From positions 248,001 to 312,000 of the forward strand of contig NZ_VOPH01000001.1 of the NCBI RefSeq assembly GCF_009765275.1: a stretch of DNA of 64,000 nt, written 5' to 3'. Made by a program: the position numbers and the translations under genes. Below the pieces are notes generated by a model, which saw nothing but the letters and a program-made list of their open reading frames with translations, was not told the origin of the DNA and did not search any database. This DNA is from Chachezhania sediminis. Lineage in GTDB: Bacteria > Pseudomonadota > Alphaproteobacteria > Rhodobacterales > Rhodobacteraceae. How positions within the stretch are numbered: position 1 is the first letter of the stretch; each line of letters starts with the position of its first letter. Below are positions 1 to 9,287 of this stretch, in pieces.

Positions 1-1020
1 TCGGTCGGGCCGATCGCCCTGGTGCTGCCCCGGGACGATGCGGACGCCCGTGCCGACTTTGCCGGGACCGACCTGATTCTGGCGGCAGGCGGTGCGGAAC
101 GCGCCGACTCGGTCGCCGCCGGGCTGGCCGCGCTGAATGGCACCGGCGCGACACGCGTCCTGATACACGATGCGGCACGGCCCTGCGTTTCCGTCGACCT
201 GATCGAAGCGGTGGCGCACGCGCTGGACCACGGCCCGGCGGCGGCGCCGGGGCTGGCCGTCACGGACGCGCTGTGGACCGGGGGCGACGGCAAGGTGACC
301 GGAACGCGGGATCGCGCCGGTCTATATGCCGCACAGACTCCGCAAGGATTTCACATAGATACGATCCGCGCAGCGCATCGGGCGCGCCAGGCCCCTGCTG
401 CCGACGACGTAGAGGTGGCGCGCGCCGCCGGGATGGAGGTTACCATCGTGCCGGGACAGGCCGACAACATGAAAATCACCACGCCCGAAGATTTCGCCCG
501 GGCCGAGCGCATCCTTGCCGCGCGCAGCGAACCCGACCTGCTGCCCATCCGGGTCGGCAACGGCTTTGACGTGCACCGTTTCGCGCCCGGCGATCACGTG
601 ATCCTGTGCGGCGTGGCCGTGCCCCACGACCGGACGCTTTCCGGCCATTCGGATGCCGATGTGGGCATGCACGCCGTGACCGACGCGATTTATGGCGCAC
701 TGGCGGATGGCGATATCGGCCAGCATTTCCCGCCCACGGACCCGCAGTGGAAGGGCGCCGACAGCGCCGTCTTCCTGCGCCATGCCGTGGCCCTTGCGGC
801 CGAACGCGGCTACCGCATCGGCAATGTCGACTGCACCCTGATCTGCGAACGCCCCAAGATCGGGCCCCACGCGATGGCCATGCGCGAAGCGATGGCGACG
901 ATCATGGGCATGTCGCCGGCCGACGTCTCGGTGAAGGCCACGACGACGGAACGGCTGGGCTTTGCCGGCCGGGGCGAAGGGATCGCGGCGCAGGCCACCG
1001 CGATGCTGGTGCGGGCATGA
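1..1020 (+). CDS. ispDF: Bifunctional IspD/IspF isoprenoid synthesis enzyme, 5' end outside window
   Basis: This enzyme carries out two steps of the MEP isoprenoid pathway in the cytosol: CDP-ME synthesis (IspD) and MEcPP formation (IspF). The reading frame is open at the first base, so the N-terminal nucleotide-binding part of IspD is missing. The remaining IspD part shows HDAARPC and QTPQGF. IspF begins at about nucleotide 550 with GNGFDVHRF, whose D and H are metal ligands, followed by [20 protein letters not shown] and the C-terminal [10 protein letters not shown] motif. Fusion of IspD and IspF is usual in alphaproteobacteria. The stop codon overlaps the pgpA start (ATGA), so the genes are probably co-transcribed. 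The GTG at 22 lies inside the gene and is not the start. Confidence 0.96.
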   Translation, partial: SVGPIALVLPRDDADARADFAGTDLILAAGGAERADSVAAGLAALNGTGATRVLIHDAARPCVSVDLIEAVAHALDHGPAAAPGLAVTDALWTGGDGKVTGTRDRAGLYAAQTPQGFHIDTIRAAHRARQAPAADDVEVARAAGMEVTIVPGQADNMKITTPEDFARAERILAARSEPDLLPIRVGNGFDVHRFAPGDHVILCGVAVPHDRTLSGHSDADVGMHAVTDAIYGALADGDIGQHFPPTDPQWKGADSAVFLRHAVALAAERGYRIGNVDCTLICERPKIGPHAMAMREAMATIMGMSPADVSVKATTTERLGFAGRGEGIAAQATAMLVRA

Positions 1021-1517
1021 GCAACCTGGCGACCATGGTGGGCACTGTCTGCGGCGTGGGCCGCCTGCGCCCGGCGCCCGGCACCTGGGGATCGCTGGCG
1101 GCCTTCCCCATCCTGTTCCTGGTCCACTGGATCGGCGGTCCGCTGCTGCTGGTGGCGCTGATCTGCGTCCTGATCGGCGCAGGCCTCTGGGCGGCAGACC
1201 GGATGCACCGCGACGGCTGGCAGCACGACGCGCCCGACATCGTCATCGACGAGGTCGCGGGCCAGCTGGTGACCCTTCTGCCGATCTCTTTCGGCGCGGC
1301 GGGCAACGACGTGTCGTTGCTGGCGCTGTGGCCGGGCCTGGTTTCGGGCTTCATCCTGTTCCGCCTGCTGGATATCTGGAAACCCGGTCCCATCGGCTGG
1401 GCCGACCGCAAGGACGGCGCCATCGGCGTGATGAGCGACGACCTGATTGCCGGTGTGCTGGCAGCCTTGGGCGTGATAATCATGGCCGGGATCGCCCACG
1501 GAGTAATGCGCCTGTGA
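1017..1517 (+). CDS. pgpA: Phosphatidylglycerophosphatase A
   Basis: The 166-residue membrane protein dephosphorylates phosphatidylglycerol phosphate to phosphatidylglycerol at the inner membrane. Family signatures are visible: the N-terminal [14 protein letters not shown], then the acidic IVIDEVAGQ motif and a C-terminal DDLIAG motif, interspersed with four hydrophobic segments. Its length matches the family. The ATG at 1017 overlaps the ispDF stop by four bases and its own TGA overlaps the GTG start of the next gene, which indicates translational coupling in an ispDF-pgpA-cinA run. Confidence 0.93.
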   Translation: MSNLATMVGTVCGVGRLRPAPGTWGSLAAFPILFLVHWIGGPLLLVALICVLIGAGLWAADRMHRDGWQHDAPDIVIDEVAGQLVTLLPISFGAAGNDVSLLALWPGLVSGFILFRLLDIWKPGPIGWADRKDGAIGVMSDDLIAGVLAALGVIIMAGIAHGVMRL

Positions 1518-2008
1518 CACAGCCCGGTTCCGCCGACATCCCCGCCCTGCTGGAAGCCGCGAAGGCAAAGGGCATCCGCATCGCCACTGCCGAAAGCTGC
1601 ACCGGCGGCATGGTTTCTGCCGCTATGATCGACGTGCCGGGGTCGTCCCTGGTCGTGGAACGGGGCTTCGTCGTCTATTCCAACGAAGCCAAGCGCGAGA
1701 TGCTGGGCGTCACCGCCGAAACCCTGAAGGCACACGGCGCGGTATCCGAGGAAACGGCGCTGGAAATGGCCGACGGCGCGCTGGCCCATTCCCGCGCCGA
1801 CCTGACCGTCGCCATCACCGGGATCGCGGGCCCCGGCGGGTCGGGCAACAAGCCCGAAGGCCGCGTCTGCTTTGCCATTGCCGGCAAGGGCCTGACCACC
1901 CGTGCCGAAACCTGCGATTTCGGCTCTCTGGGCCGGGCCGCCGTACGCGCCGTGTCCCGCGACCACGCGCTGGACCTTCTGGCGGCGGCATTGTCCGAAA
2001 TGGGCTGA
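1514..2008 (+). CDS. cinA: CinA C-terminal domain protein (NMN amidohydrolase type)
   Basis: The 164-residue protein consists only of the CinA C-terminal domain, the PncC-type nicotinamide-nucleotide amidohydrolase that recycles NMN. The diagnostic motifs are ATAESCTGG near the N-terminus, VVYSNEAK, and ITGIAGPGG with GxVCFAIA further on. The long N-terminal MoCF-like domain of full-length CinA is absent, as is common in this group. The start is the GTG at 1514, which overlaps the pgpA stop. An upstream ATG in the same frame lies inside pgpA and would add unrelated sequence. Confidence 0.9.
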   Translation: MTQPGSADIPALLEAAKAKGIRIATAESCTGGMVSAAMIDVPGSSLVVERGFVVYSNEAKREMLGVTAETLKAHGAVSEETALEMADGALAHSRADLTVAITGIAGPGGSGNKPEGRVCFAIAGKGLTTRAETCDFGSLGRAAVRAVSRDHALDLLAAALSEMG

Positions 2009-2157
2009 TCCAGCTTGGTTTTTCGGCACGGGCGCGAATACGTCCGCCCTGAAAATCATCAGTTGGCAGGGCGCGGAAAAAACGGGCTTCGGTCCCGCGC
2101 CTGCCAGTCGATTTGATCAAACCGTCACCACCCGAAAGGCGCCTCTGACGTCCCCTG

Positions 2158-2601
2158 TCAGCCGTAGAGCTTGTGGGCGCGTTGTTCGAAGGCGCGGACG
2201 ATGCGGGTCATCGCCTCGTTGAAGACGACGCCGATCAGGCGCTGCAGCATGGCCGACTTGAATTCGAAATCGACATGGAAATGCACCTCGGACCCGCCGT
2301 CGATGTCGCGAAACGACCAGACCGATTCCATGTACTTGAAGGGGCCGTCGATATAGGTCGTCTCGATCCGCTTCTGCTCGGGGAAGAGGCGCACGCGGCT
2401 GCCGAATTTTTCCCGGAAGACCTTGAACGAGATCACAAGGTCGGCCTCGATCTCTTCGCCGCCTTCGATGGGCGTGCGCTTGTTGATCCGCGCGGCCGAG
2501 CACCACGGCAGGAACTCGTTGTAGCGGGCGACATCCGCGACCAGATCGTACATCTGCTGCGCGGTATAGGGGAGCGTGCGGGTTTCCGAATGGGTGGTCA
2601 T
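2158..2601 (-). CDS. RatA/COQ10-like START-fold protein
   Basis: The 147-residue protein is a SRPBCC/polyketide-cyclase member similar to bacterial RatA and mitochondrial Coq10, which bind hydrophobic ligands such as ubiquinone and assist respiration. Visible landmarks are TRTLPYTAQQMYDLVADV at the N-terminus, YNEFLPWCSAA, and a C-terminal HVDFEFKS followed by an amphipathic helix ending FEQRAHKLYG. The start at 2601 was chosen because the family begins just before the TRxLPY motif; the frame extends 69 codons upstream into sequence without family similarity. It stands alone, downstream of and convergent with cinA. A toxin-type RatA role is possible but not indicated. Confidence 0.85.
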   Translation of the reverse strand: MTTHSETRTLPYTAQQMYDLVADVARYNEFLPWCSAARINKRTPIEGGEEIEADLVISFKVFREKFGSRVRLFPEQKRIETTYIDGPFKYMESVWSFRDIDGGSEVHFHVDFEFKSAMLQRLIGVVFNEAMTRIVRAFEQRAHKLYG

Positions 2602-2744
2602 GAGATCGGGCAGGCGCGGCCTTTTTCGGGATCGGGACGGGTGACAGTGGGCCGTTCTGTCGTATGTTGGGCCCGAAAGATCAAGGGGGGCCACGGTTTG
2701 CACAAGGTGCACACGTGGCCCCGAAACCAGTTGGGGGTGCGCGC

Positions 2745-3287
2745 ATGGGCGCGGAACAGAAGCCGTATGTAATCGACCAGATGATCTCGGCCAAGGCCAT
2801 CGCGGCAAGGATCGAGGAACTGTCGGCCGAGATCGAGGAGGAATACGCGGACACGAACAAGCTGGTGGTGGTGGGCCTGTTGCGGGGCAGCTTCATCTTC
2901 ATCGCCGATCTGGTGCGCGAACTGGACCTGGCGATCGAGGTCGATTTCCTGGAGGCGTCGTCCTACGGCAGCGGGATGGAATCGAGCCGCGAGGTGAAGA
3001 TCCTGAAGGACCTGCGCGGCGCCATCGAAGGGCGCGACGTGCTGGTGGTCGAAGACATCGTCGACACGGGCCACACGCTGAACCATGTCGTGAACCTGCT
3101 GCGCAGCCGCCAGCCGCGGAAGCTGAAGACCATCGCCCTTCTGGACAAGCCGTCCCGGCGCGAGGTGGATTTCCGCGCCGACTGGATCGGGTTCGAGATC
3201 CCGGACGAATTCGTCGTGGGCTACGGCATCGATTATGCCCAGCGGAACCGCAACCTGCCCTTCATCGGCAAGGTACGCTTCACATGA
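2745..3287 (+). CDS. hpt: Hypoxanthine phosphoribosyltransferase
   Basis: The 180-residue cytosolic enzyme salvages hypoxanthine or guanine with PRPP to give IMP or GMP. The PRPP-binding motif [14 protein letters not shown] lies near residue 100, preceded by [10 protein letters not shown] and followed by [20 protein letters not shown], all typical of Hpt. The ATG at 2745 gives the normal family length; the frame runs 27 codons further upstream without a plausible family N-terminus. The stop overlaps the start of the next small gene by four bases. Confidence 0.93.
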   Translation: MGAEQKPYVIDQMISAKAIAARIEELSAEIEEEYADTNKLVVVGLLRGSFIFIADLVRELDLAIEVDFLEASSYGSGMESSREVKILKDLRGAIEGRDVLVVEDIVDTGHTLNHVVNLLRSRQPRKLKTIALLDKPSRREVDFRADWIGFEIPDEFVVGYGIDYAQRNRNLPFIGKVRFT

Positions 3288-3499
3288 TGAGTCCCCGCCA
3301 TTTCGTCCGGCTGTCGCGGCTGGCCAAGAACCCGCCGGGCCGGCGCCGGATGATCGTGATGGCGATCATGCTGGGGATCAGCTTCCTGATCGCAGGGCTG
3401 GAAAAATGGGATATCTGGCCTGACTGGGCCACCGCCGACCGGTCGCGCAAGATCCATACGACCACCGTTCCGACCGACGGATCGCAATCGGGCGACTAG
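3284..3499 (+). CDS. Small single-pass membrane protein, unknown function
   Basis: The 71-residue protein starts at the ATG overlapping the hpt stop (ATGA), which supports co-translation. It has a basic N-terminus ([16 protein letters not shown] type composition), one hydrophobic segment [17 protein letters not shown] at about residues 26-42, and a polar tail. I do not recognise a named domain. Coupling to hpt and the clean positive-inside topology argue for a real inner-membrane protein; nothing visible indicates its role. Confidence 0.65.
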   Translation: MMSPRHFVRLSRLAKNPPGRRRMIVMAIMLGISFLIAGLEKWDIWPDWATADRSRKIHTTTVPTDGSQSGD

Positions 3500-3693
3500 G
3501 GTCAGGACCCGCGCAGGGCGCAATGGGCCTGCCGGGCGCGCTCGCGAAAAAGTCAGGGACGTTCCGCGGCAGAGGTGCCTTCGGCCGGCTGCAAGGGCTG
3601 GACAGGTGGGCGGGATACACGCAAGCTCGGGTTCGAGATGAAAGCCAGTTTTCGGTGCCCGGCCTGACCGGTCCGACCAATCAGGAGCCATTC

Positions 3694-4161
3694 ATGAAGT
3701 CGCTTATTCTGCCCGCCGTCACCGCCGCCACCCTGGGGCTGTCCTTCCAACCGGCCCTGGCCGACGAGGCCGGAGAGGCCGCGATGGCGGCCCGCCATGG
3801 CGAAATGAGCCTGATGGCCCACGCCCTGGGCATCCTGGGCGGCATGGCCAAGGGCCAGGTCGAGTACGAGAAGATCAAGGCCGAAGCCGCAGCCGAAACG
3901 CTCTATGTCGTCAGCAGCATCGACCAGCACCTGCTGTGGCCCGAAGGCAGCGAGGCCGGCGCCCTGGACGGCAGCCGCGCCAAGGCCGAGATCTGGACGA
4001 ACATGGACGACTTCACCGCCAAGTGGAACAGCCTGCACACCGCGACCGAAGCGATGAAGACCGCCGCCGGCGAAAGCCAGCAGGCCATCGGCGCGGCCAT
4101 GGGGGCTGTCGGCGGCGCCTGCAGCGCCTGCCACAAGGCCTATCGCACACCGGCCAGCTGA
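3694..4161 (+). CDS. Cytochrome c' family protein
   Basis: The 155-residue protein carries a signal peptide (about residues 1-22, ending ALA|DEAG) and a C-terminal heme-binding motif CSACHKAYR, the classic CxxCHxxYR/K end of class II cytochromes c'. The region between is helical, as expected for a four-helix bundle. Such periplasmic proteins bind NO or act in electron transfer. An AGGAG ribosome site sits eight bases before the ATG at 3694. A diheme cytochrome begins 14 bases downstream, so the pair is probably one operon. The frame extends upstream to 3523 but lacks a signal peptide there. Confidence 0.9.
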   Translation: MKSLILPAVTAATLGLSFQPALADEAGEAAMAARHGEMSLMAHALGILGGMAKGQVEYEKIKAEAAAETLYVVSSIDQHLLWPEGSEAGALDGSRAKAEIWTNMDDFTAKWNSLHTATEAMKTAAGESQQAIGAAMGAVGGACSACHKAYRTPAS

Positions 4162-4175
4162 TCGCCGGCTGACGG

Positions 4176-5078
4176 ATGGAACGGATCCTGCGTGTCCTTG
4201 TCGTCCTGGCCCTGGTCGGGGCGGCGGCCTTCTGGTATCTGACCCGGCCCATCGGCCTGGACGGCGAGTCCGTTGCCGCGATCGACGCGCTGACGCCCGA
4301 CGTGGCCCATGGCGAGACGATGTTCTGGGCCGGAGGCTGCGCCAGTTGCCATGCCGCGCCAGGTGCGACCGGCGACGACATGCTGGTGCTTTCGGGGGGC
4401 GACAGCCTGGCTTCGCCCTTCGGGACCTTTTATGCCCCCAATATCTCGCAGGATCCGACCCACGGGATCGGCGATTGGTCCGTCATCGACCTGGCCAATG
4501 CGCTGACCCACGGGATCGGGCCGGACGGCACCCATTTCTATCCGGCCTTCCCGTACACCTCCTATGTCCACCTGGAACGGCAGGACATCGTCGACCTGAA
4601 TGCGTTCCTGAAGACGCTGCCAGCGGATTCCACGCCGAGCAAGGCGCACGACGTGCCGTTCCCCTTCACCATCCGGCGGGGGATCGGGTTGTGGGACAGG
4701 CTGTTCCTGACCCCGGACTGGGTGATGACGGGCGATCTGTCGCCGGAACTGGAACGCGGCCGCTACCTGGTCGAAGGCGCGGGCCATTGCGGCGAATGTC
4801 ACACCCCCCGAAACGCCATCGGCGGGCTGGACCGGAACCGGTGGCTGGCCGGCGCGGCCAATCCTTCGGGCGAAGGCACGGTGCCCGGGCTGACCCCGGA
4901 CAAGCTGGACTGGAGCGCCCAGGACATCGCCTATTACCTGGAAACCGGGTTCACGCCGGATTTCGATTCTGCGGGCGGTCACATGGCGAATGTCGTGTCC
5001 AACATGGCCCACCTGCCACCCGAAGACCGCGCCGCCATCGCGGCCTACATCAAGGCCCTGCCCGCCTCTGGTTCGTGA
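4176..5078 (+). CDS. Membrane-anchored diheme cytochrome c
   Basis: The 300-residue protein begins with an uncleaved-looking hydrophobic anchor (VLVVLALVGAAAFWYL) and contains two heme motifs, CASCH at about residue 55 and CGECH at about residue 207, each within a class I cytochrome c domain. Dimeric cytochromes of this type pass electrons between dehydrogenases and terminal oxidases in the periplasm; the nearby NAFLKTLP and AAYIKALP segments are usual domain ends. It follows the cytochrome c' gene by 14 bases, so the two may form a redox pair. The electron donor cannot be inferred. Confidence 0.9.
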   Translation: MERILRVLVVLALVGAAAFWYLTRPIGLDGESVAAIDALTPDVAHGETMFWAGGCASCHAAPGATGDDMLVLSGGDSLASPFGTFYAPNISQDPTHGIGDWSVIDLANALTHGIGPDGTHFYPAFPYTSYVHLERQDIVDLNAFLKTLPADSTPSKAHDVPFPFTIRRGIGLWDRLFLTPDWVMTGDLSPELERGRYLVEGAGHCGECHTPRNAIGGLDRNRWLAGAANPSGEGTVPGLTPDKLDWSAQDIAYYLETGFTPDFDSAGGHMANVVSNMAHLPPEDRAAIAAYIKALPASGS

Positions 5079-5284
5079 TCTGCGATCCCGTTCGGCTGCG
5101 TCCGGGTTGATCGGGCGCGCCATTTCTGCGCTGCGACATCAGCCGAAAGACGCAGCCCGGTCAGGTTAGCCCGGGCCTCGCACAACCAGCCGCGAGAGTG
5201 AGACGAAGCATCCCACAGCACCTTAAACCGAAGGGGGATGCACGTCCGGGCGCCCCCCTCTTCCCGTTTTCTGCAAGAGGGATC

Positions 5285-5662
5285 GTGACCCAACCGAACG
5301 CCCAAAAGAAGAAGACCATCATCGTGGCGCAATTCTTAATCTCGATGATGATGGCCTTCCTGATGACGCTGATCTTCACCAGTGTCCCGACGGGCTTTGC
5401 CGCCGGGTGGGTGGGCACTTGGCTAAGCCGGCTCATCACCGCCTGGCCCGTCGCCTTCGTCCTGTCGCTGGGTTTGGGACCTCTGGCCTTCATTTGGCCA
5501 GCCTGGTCATCCGCCGCCCGGTCACACTGGACTGACAAAAAAGGCGGCCGTCCCGGGCCGCCTGATCTTGCCTTTATTCCCTGCCGCAGTCCTCAGGCCG
5601 TCGTGCCCAGCCTTGCCTGCCGCGCGGCGCGCAGGCGGGCGAAGTCGTCGCCGGCGTGGTAG
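5285..5662 (+). CDS. DUF2798-like two-helix membrane protein
   Basis: The first ~80 residues resemble DUF2798 proteins: a short basic tail, a hydrophobic helix ([20 protein letters not shown]) and a second one ending [21 protein letters not shown] chose the GTG at 5285, preceded by AAGAGGG; an ATG at 5198 in frame is possible but adds non-family sequence. The frame continues past the usual family end through the lipA terminator and overlaps the 3' end of lipA on the other strand, so the last ~45 residues are probably non-conserved or the result of a small frameshift. Function is unknown. Confidence 0.55.
   Translation: MTQPNAQKKKTIIVAQFLISMMMAFLMTLIFTSVPTGFAAGWVGTWLSRLITAWPVAFVLSLGLGPLAFIWPAWSSAARSHWTDKKGGRPGPPDLAFIPCRSPQAVVPSLACRAARRRAKSSPAW
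5537..5562 (-). terminator. Rho-independent terminator of lipA
   Basis: On the minus strand a GGCGGCC/GGCCGCC stem is followed by six T residues, 31 bases beyond the lipA stop codon. Confidence 0.8.
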
Positions 5663-6564
5663 GAGGACCGCGTCAGCGGCGTCGCCGACACCATCAGGAA
5701 GCCCTTTCCATAGGCCGCCTTTTCATGCGCCGCGAATTCCTCGGGCGTAACGAAGCGGACGACGGCGTGGTGCTTCGGCGTGGGCTGCAGGTACTGGCCG
5801 ATGGTCAGGAAATCGACGTCGGCCGCCCGCAGGTCGTCCATCACCTGGCGGACGGGCTGGGTTTCCTCGCCCAGGCCCACCATGATACCCGACTTGGTGA
5901 ACATCGACGGGTCCAGTTCCTTGACCCGCTGCAGCAGGCGCAGGGAATGGAAGTAGCGCGCGCCGGGCCGCACCTCGGGGTAGAGGCCCGGAACGGTTTC
6001 AAGGTTGTGGTTGAAGACGTCGGGGCGCGCCTCGACCACCGTTTCCAGCGCGGACGGCGCGCATTTCAGGAAGTCGGGGGTCAGCACCTCGATCGTGGTG
6101 TCCGGGCTGCGGTGGCGCACGGCGCGGATCGTCTGGGCCATGTGCTCGGCGCCGCCGTCCTCCAGGTCGTCACGGTCGACCGAGGTGATCACGACATGGT
6201 TCAGGCCCAGCTTTTCGACGGCATGGGCGACGCGGCCCGGTTCGAACGCATCCAGCGCCTGGGGCTTGCCGGTGGCCACGTTGCAGAAGGTACAGCCGCG
6301 GGTGCAGATCTCGCCCATGATCATCATGGTGGCGTGACCCTGGGACCAGCATTCGCCCACATTCGGACAGCCCGCTTCCTCGCAGACGGTGACCAGGCGA
6401 TTCTCGCGCATGATCTTCGCGGTTTCGCGATACCCTTCGCTGCCAGGCGCCTTCACCCGGATCCAGGCCGGCTTTTTCGGCTGGGCATTGTCGGCGCGGT
6501 GCGCCTTTTCGGGGTGACGCTGATCGGGAAGCTTTAGGTCGCGCACGGGTCGGGCCCTTTGCAT
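5593..6564 (-). CDS. lipA: Lipoyl synthase
   Basis: LipA is a radical-SAM enzyme with two 4Fe-4S clusters that inserts two sulfurs into octanoyl groups on lipoate-dependent dehydrogenases. The 323-residue protein shows the auxiliary-cluster motif [12 protein letters not shown] and the radical-SAM motif CTRGCTFC, followed by [22 protein letters not shown] and the C-terminal LTRSSYHA serine motif. The ATG at 6564 gives family length; the frame extends 67 codons upstream without similarity. It is transcribed alone with a terminator downstream. Confidence 0.96.
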   Translation of the reverse strand: MQRARPVRDLKLPDQRHPEKAHRADNAQPKKPAWIRVKAPGSEGYRETAKIMRENRLVTVCEEAGCPNVGECWSQGHATMMIMGEICTRGCTFCNVATGKPQALDAFEPGRVAHAVEKLGLNHVVITSVDRDDLEDGGAEHMAQTIRAVRHRSPDTTIEVLTPDFLKCAPSALETVVEARPDVFNHNLETVPGLYPEVRPGARYFHSLRLLQRVKELDPSMFTKSGIMVGLGEETQPVRQVMDDLRAADVDFLTIGQYLQPTPKHHAVVRFVTPEEFAAHEKAAYGKGFLMVSATPLTRSSYHAGDDFARLRAARQARLGTTA

Positions 6565-6823
6565 TGGCTGTGAGCGGGTCTGTTCCAATATAGGACAGCC
6601 CGCGCCAGACAACCAGCCGCCGTTTCGCCGTGCCTGTGCCAGATCGCCCGGCCCGGCCGTGTGGCAGATGCAGCACGGAAAATCGGTCAAAAGATAAGCG
6701 GTTGGCGCATGATCCTGTTCCCAGGCGGGCCCGATTGCCGCAGTGCGGCGGGCTGGATCTTGCACCTAATTGGAAAAGTTCTAAGTTGCCGCCGTAAACC
6801 CAACTGTTTTACTGGAGATTGAC

Positions 6824-7351
6824 ATGAAGCCAGGCGACAAGCTCCCCGACGTGACCTTCAAGACCCGCGTGCGCGACGAGAGCGTCGGCGGCCCGAACCC
6901 CTATCGCTGGGAAGACAAGACCACGGCCGACTACTTTGGCGGCAAGCGCGTGATCCTGTTCTCGCTGCCGGGCGCGTTCACGCCGACCTGCTCGACCTAC
7001 CAGCTGCCGGGCTTCGAGAAGATGGCCGCCGACTTCAAGGAAAAGGGCATCGACGACATCTATTGCATGTCGGTCAACGACAGCTTCGTGATGAACCAGT
7101 GGGCCAAGGCCCAGGGGATCGAGAACGTGAAGGTCATCCCGGACGGATCGGGCGAGTTCACCGAAAAGGTGGGCATGCTGGTCGCCAAGGACAACCTGGG
7201 CTTCGGCAAGCGCAGCTGGCGCTATGCGGCGATCATCAATGACGGCGTGGTCGAGGCATGGTTCGAAGAGCCCGGCCGTTGCGACAACCACGGCGAAGAT
7301 CCCTATGGCGAAAGCTCGCCCGAGAACCTGATGAAGTCGCTGGCCGCCTAA
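6824..7351 (+). CDS. Prx5-type peroxiredoxin
   Basis: The 175-residue cytosolic thiol peroxidase belongs to the AhpE/Prx5 (AHP1-like) family, reducing hydrogen and organic peroxides. The peroxidatic cysteine is C56 in PGAFTPTCS; a second cysteine (C81, IYCMSVND) and one near residue 153 (GRCDNHG) are further down. WRYAAIINDGVVEAWFEEP near the C-terminus is typical of the family. A GGAG ribosome site lies seven bases before the ATG. It is transcribed alone toward an array of hairpins. Confidence 0.93.
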   Translation: MKPGDKLPDVTFKTRVRDESVGGPNPYRWEDKTTADYFGGKRVILFSLPGAFTPTCSTYQLPGFEKMAADFKEKGIDDIYCMSVNDSFVMNQWAKAQGIENVKVIPDGSGEFTEKVGMLVAKDNLGFGKRSWRYAAIINDGVVEAWFEEPGRCDNHGEDPYGESSPENLMKSLAA

Positions 7352-7370
7352 GCGACCGGTCGACGCTGCG

Positions 7371-7440
7371 GAACGCCGTTTGAAACGGCGTTCCAAGCGC
7401 CTGTGAAAGGCGCTTTTCAAGGCCCTTCGAAAGGGCCTTG
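7371..7440. terminator. Array of three tandem hairpins between convergent genes
   Basis: Three consecutive near-perfect inverted repeats follow the peroxiredoxin gene: AACGCCGTTT/AAACGGCGTT, AAGCGCCT/AGGCGCTT and AAGGCCCTT/AAGGGCCTT, with loops of 1 to 5 bases and 1 to 3 bases between them. They lie between the converging peroxiredoxin and DUF6456 genes, so they can terminate or protect both transcripts. No long T run follows, and three hairpins in a row are unusual. Confidence 0.7.
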
Positions 7441-7450
7441 GACCCCGCCC

Positions 7451-8674
7451 TCAGCCGATCATGCGATCCTGCAGGGCCGTTTCCTCGTAATGCCGTTTCA
7501 GCCGCTGCAGCGCGATCCGAAGCACGATCTTGCCAGACCGTGCCGACCAGCCCAGACGCTTTTCCGCTGTCTCCAGCCCCTCCAGCATGCAGCAGCAGCG
7601 CAGCGCCACGTCGCTGAGGCCCGGACCCAGGTCGCCAAGCGCCCGGCGCAGGCGGTCCCGCGCCCCGGCCGTGCCCCGGCTGGCCCCCTCGCCCGCCACG
7701 ATCGACCGTACCCCGCCGGTCAGGAACGATTCCCAGTTCTGCGCGATGGATGGTCCCATCTGGGACAGCTCAAAGTCCTCTCGCAGCCGTTCTCCCGCGC
7801 GCACCAGGTCCGGCGTCAGGAAGGGCTGCCCGTTGCCATCCCTGCGCCGCGACAGTGCCGTCAGCGGGCTTTCCACCGCAACATAGCGCATGCGTCGCGC
7901 CGACCGATCGCCCGGCCCGCAGTCCGCATCGTTCCGGAACCGCGCAGGCCCCGACCCGAAGGGCCGTTGCGCATCCGCAAAGCCATAATCGCTTTCTTCC
8001 CGCGCCGCGTTTTCCTGCGCCGCCAGAAACCGGTTCAGCGCCGATCGCCCCATGGCGGTGATCCGGTACTTGCTGACCCGGCCTGGGGACGGGCACAGGA
8101 TCCAGTCCTTCAGCGCCATGCCTTGTGCGACGGCCGCATCCACAATGGCGGTCCGTGTGCTGGTCCCGTCGCTGTCGTCGCGCATCACGACGGCCTTTTC
8201 CATGTTCTCGGCCACCGCCAGAACCGCGCCCGGTTCGCACAATCGGCGCAACACCCGCAGTGCCTCACGTTCGAAATGGGCCTCGCTTTCCGCGCTGTTC
8301 TGCCCCGCGCCGCATTCGCCCCGGAAGTCGGACCGTCGGTCCGGTCGGGAAGCGATGGCTGCGCGGGGGCCGGTCTGTCGTTCCGCCGGCAGGCCGGAAC
8401 TTGTCTGGGGGACGGTCATTGCCTCTTGATCCTTCGCATTGTGGCCGCATGACCCATGCCGTGCCGCCAACCTGTCCAGTGCCGCATCCACCAGCGGATC
8501 GTCGCGTCGCTGCTCGATCCGCCGGATCTGCCGCAGGACGGTCGATGCATGACATCCGGCATCCCTTGCCAGGGTCCTGATCGTCCGTCCGAATACCGTG
8601 TGAGCAACATAGCGCCGCACCTCTTCCGGCACCCAGGCCGGAAGCCCGTCTGCGGCCGGATCGGCACTGGGCAT
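7451..8674 (-). CDS. DUF6456 helix-turn-helix protein
   Basis: The 407-residue protein has an N-terminal helix-turn-helix-like segment (TIRTLARDAGCHASTVLRQIRRIE, residues ~30-55) and a C-terminal DUF6456-like domain with the features SPLTALSRRRDGNGQPFL and a helical end RIALQRLKRHYEE. This is a conserved alphaproteobacterial DNA-binding-type protein of unknown target. The ATG at 8674 is favoured because GGAGGGG sits just upstream; a GTG at 8734 is possible but has a poor ribosome site. It diverges from the DUF6477 gene. Confidence 0.75.
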   Translation of the reverse strand: MPSADPAADGLPAWVPEEVRRYVAHTVFGRTIRTLARDAGCHASTVLRQIRRIEQRRDDPLVDAALDRLAARHGSCGHNAKDQEAMTVPQTSSGLPAERQTGPRAAIASRPDRRSDFRGECGAGQNSAESEAHFEREALRVLRRLCEPGAVLAVAENMEKAVVMRDDSDGTSTRTAIVDAAVAQGMALKDWILCPSPGRVSKYRITAMGRSALNRFLAAQENAAREESDYGFADAQRPFGSGPARFRNDADCGPGDRSARRMRYVAVESPLTALSRRRDGNGQPFLTPDLVRAGERLREDFELSQMGPSIAQNWESFLTGGVRSIVAGEGASRGTAGARDRLRRALGDLGPGLSDVALRCCCMLEGLETAEKRLGWSARSGKIVLRIALQRLKRHYEETALQDRMIG

Positions 8675-8908
8675 CTGCCCCTCCGCCCGAGGAATGCGCA
8701 CAGTTCCAGTCAAATTATCCCTTTTTTTATCCACAACTTAGAGGGGCATGCATTACCAAAGGATTAACGCAGCACGGTGACCCAGAGCATTGTATGCAAA
8801 TGATAAACCAAGCTGAATCCATCGTTCGCAACTCTGGCCCGATGCGCAACACCCCAGAGAGTTGTGTAAGATGCCTCCCCATTGACAACCGCAAGGGAGA
8901 GCTCGGAG

Positions 8909-9262
8909 ATGCAGGACATCCTCAGCATGTTGAACGGTTTGCGCCGGCCTCGGCTTTTGATCCGGGCTGCGCGCTTTGGTGCCCGGGACTATCGCCGGGA
9001 ACGCCATCTGCAACGGCTTCTGGGCTATGGCGGGCTGCCACGACCGGCATCCGCGCTGATGCGCCTGATGGAGCTGGAACGCGAGCAGGACTTGCGACGC
9101 CTGACCGACGACGCCAGCTACTCGCTGCCGCGGCACGTGGATCTGCTGATCGCGATGATGGGCGAGGCAGAGATCCTGCGCACCGCCCGGGCCGAGGCCA
9201 CGACCCCCGAAATCGCGCCGGTCGCGGGGAGCCCTTCGATCTGCGTGGCGGCCGCAGGCTAA
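8909..9262 (+). CDS. DUF6477 family small protein
   Basis: The 117-residue cytosolic protein begins MQDILSMLNGLRRPRLLIRA and continues with a strongly basic helix (GARDYRRERHLQRLLGYG) and a second helix LMRLMELEREQDLRRL. This pattern matches a family I know only from Rhodobacterales (DUF6477); its function is unknown. The ATG at 8909 is preceded by AAGGGAGAG at 8893; an in-frame TTG at 8882 is less likely. It is transcribed divergently from the DUF6456 gene, with a 234-base spacer that contains the imperfect inverted repeat CAACTCTGG...CCAGAGAGTTG (8829-8864). Confidence 0.7.
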   Translation: MQDILSMLNGLRRPRLLIRAARFGARDYRRERHLQRLLGYGGLPRPASALMRLMELEREQDLRRLTDDASYSLPRHVDLLIAMMGEAEILRTARAEATTPEIAPVAGSPSICVAAAG

Positions 9263-9287
9263 GCAGCCGCCACGGCACCTGTCCGGG

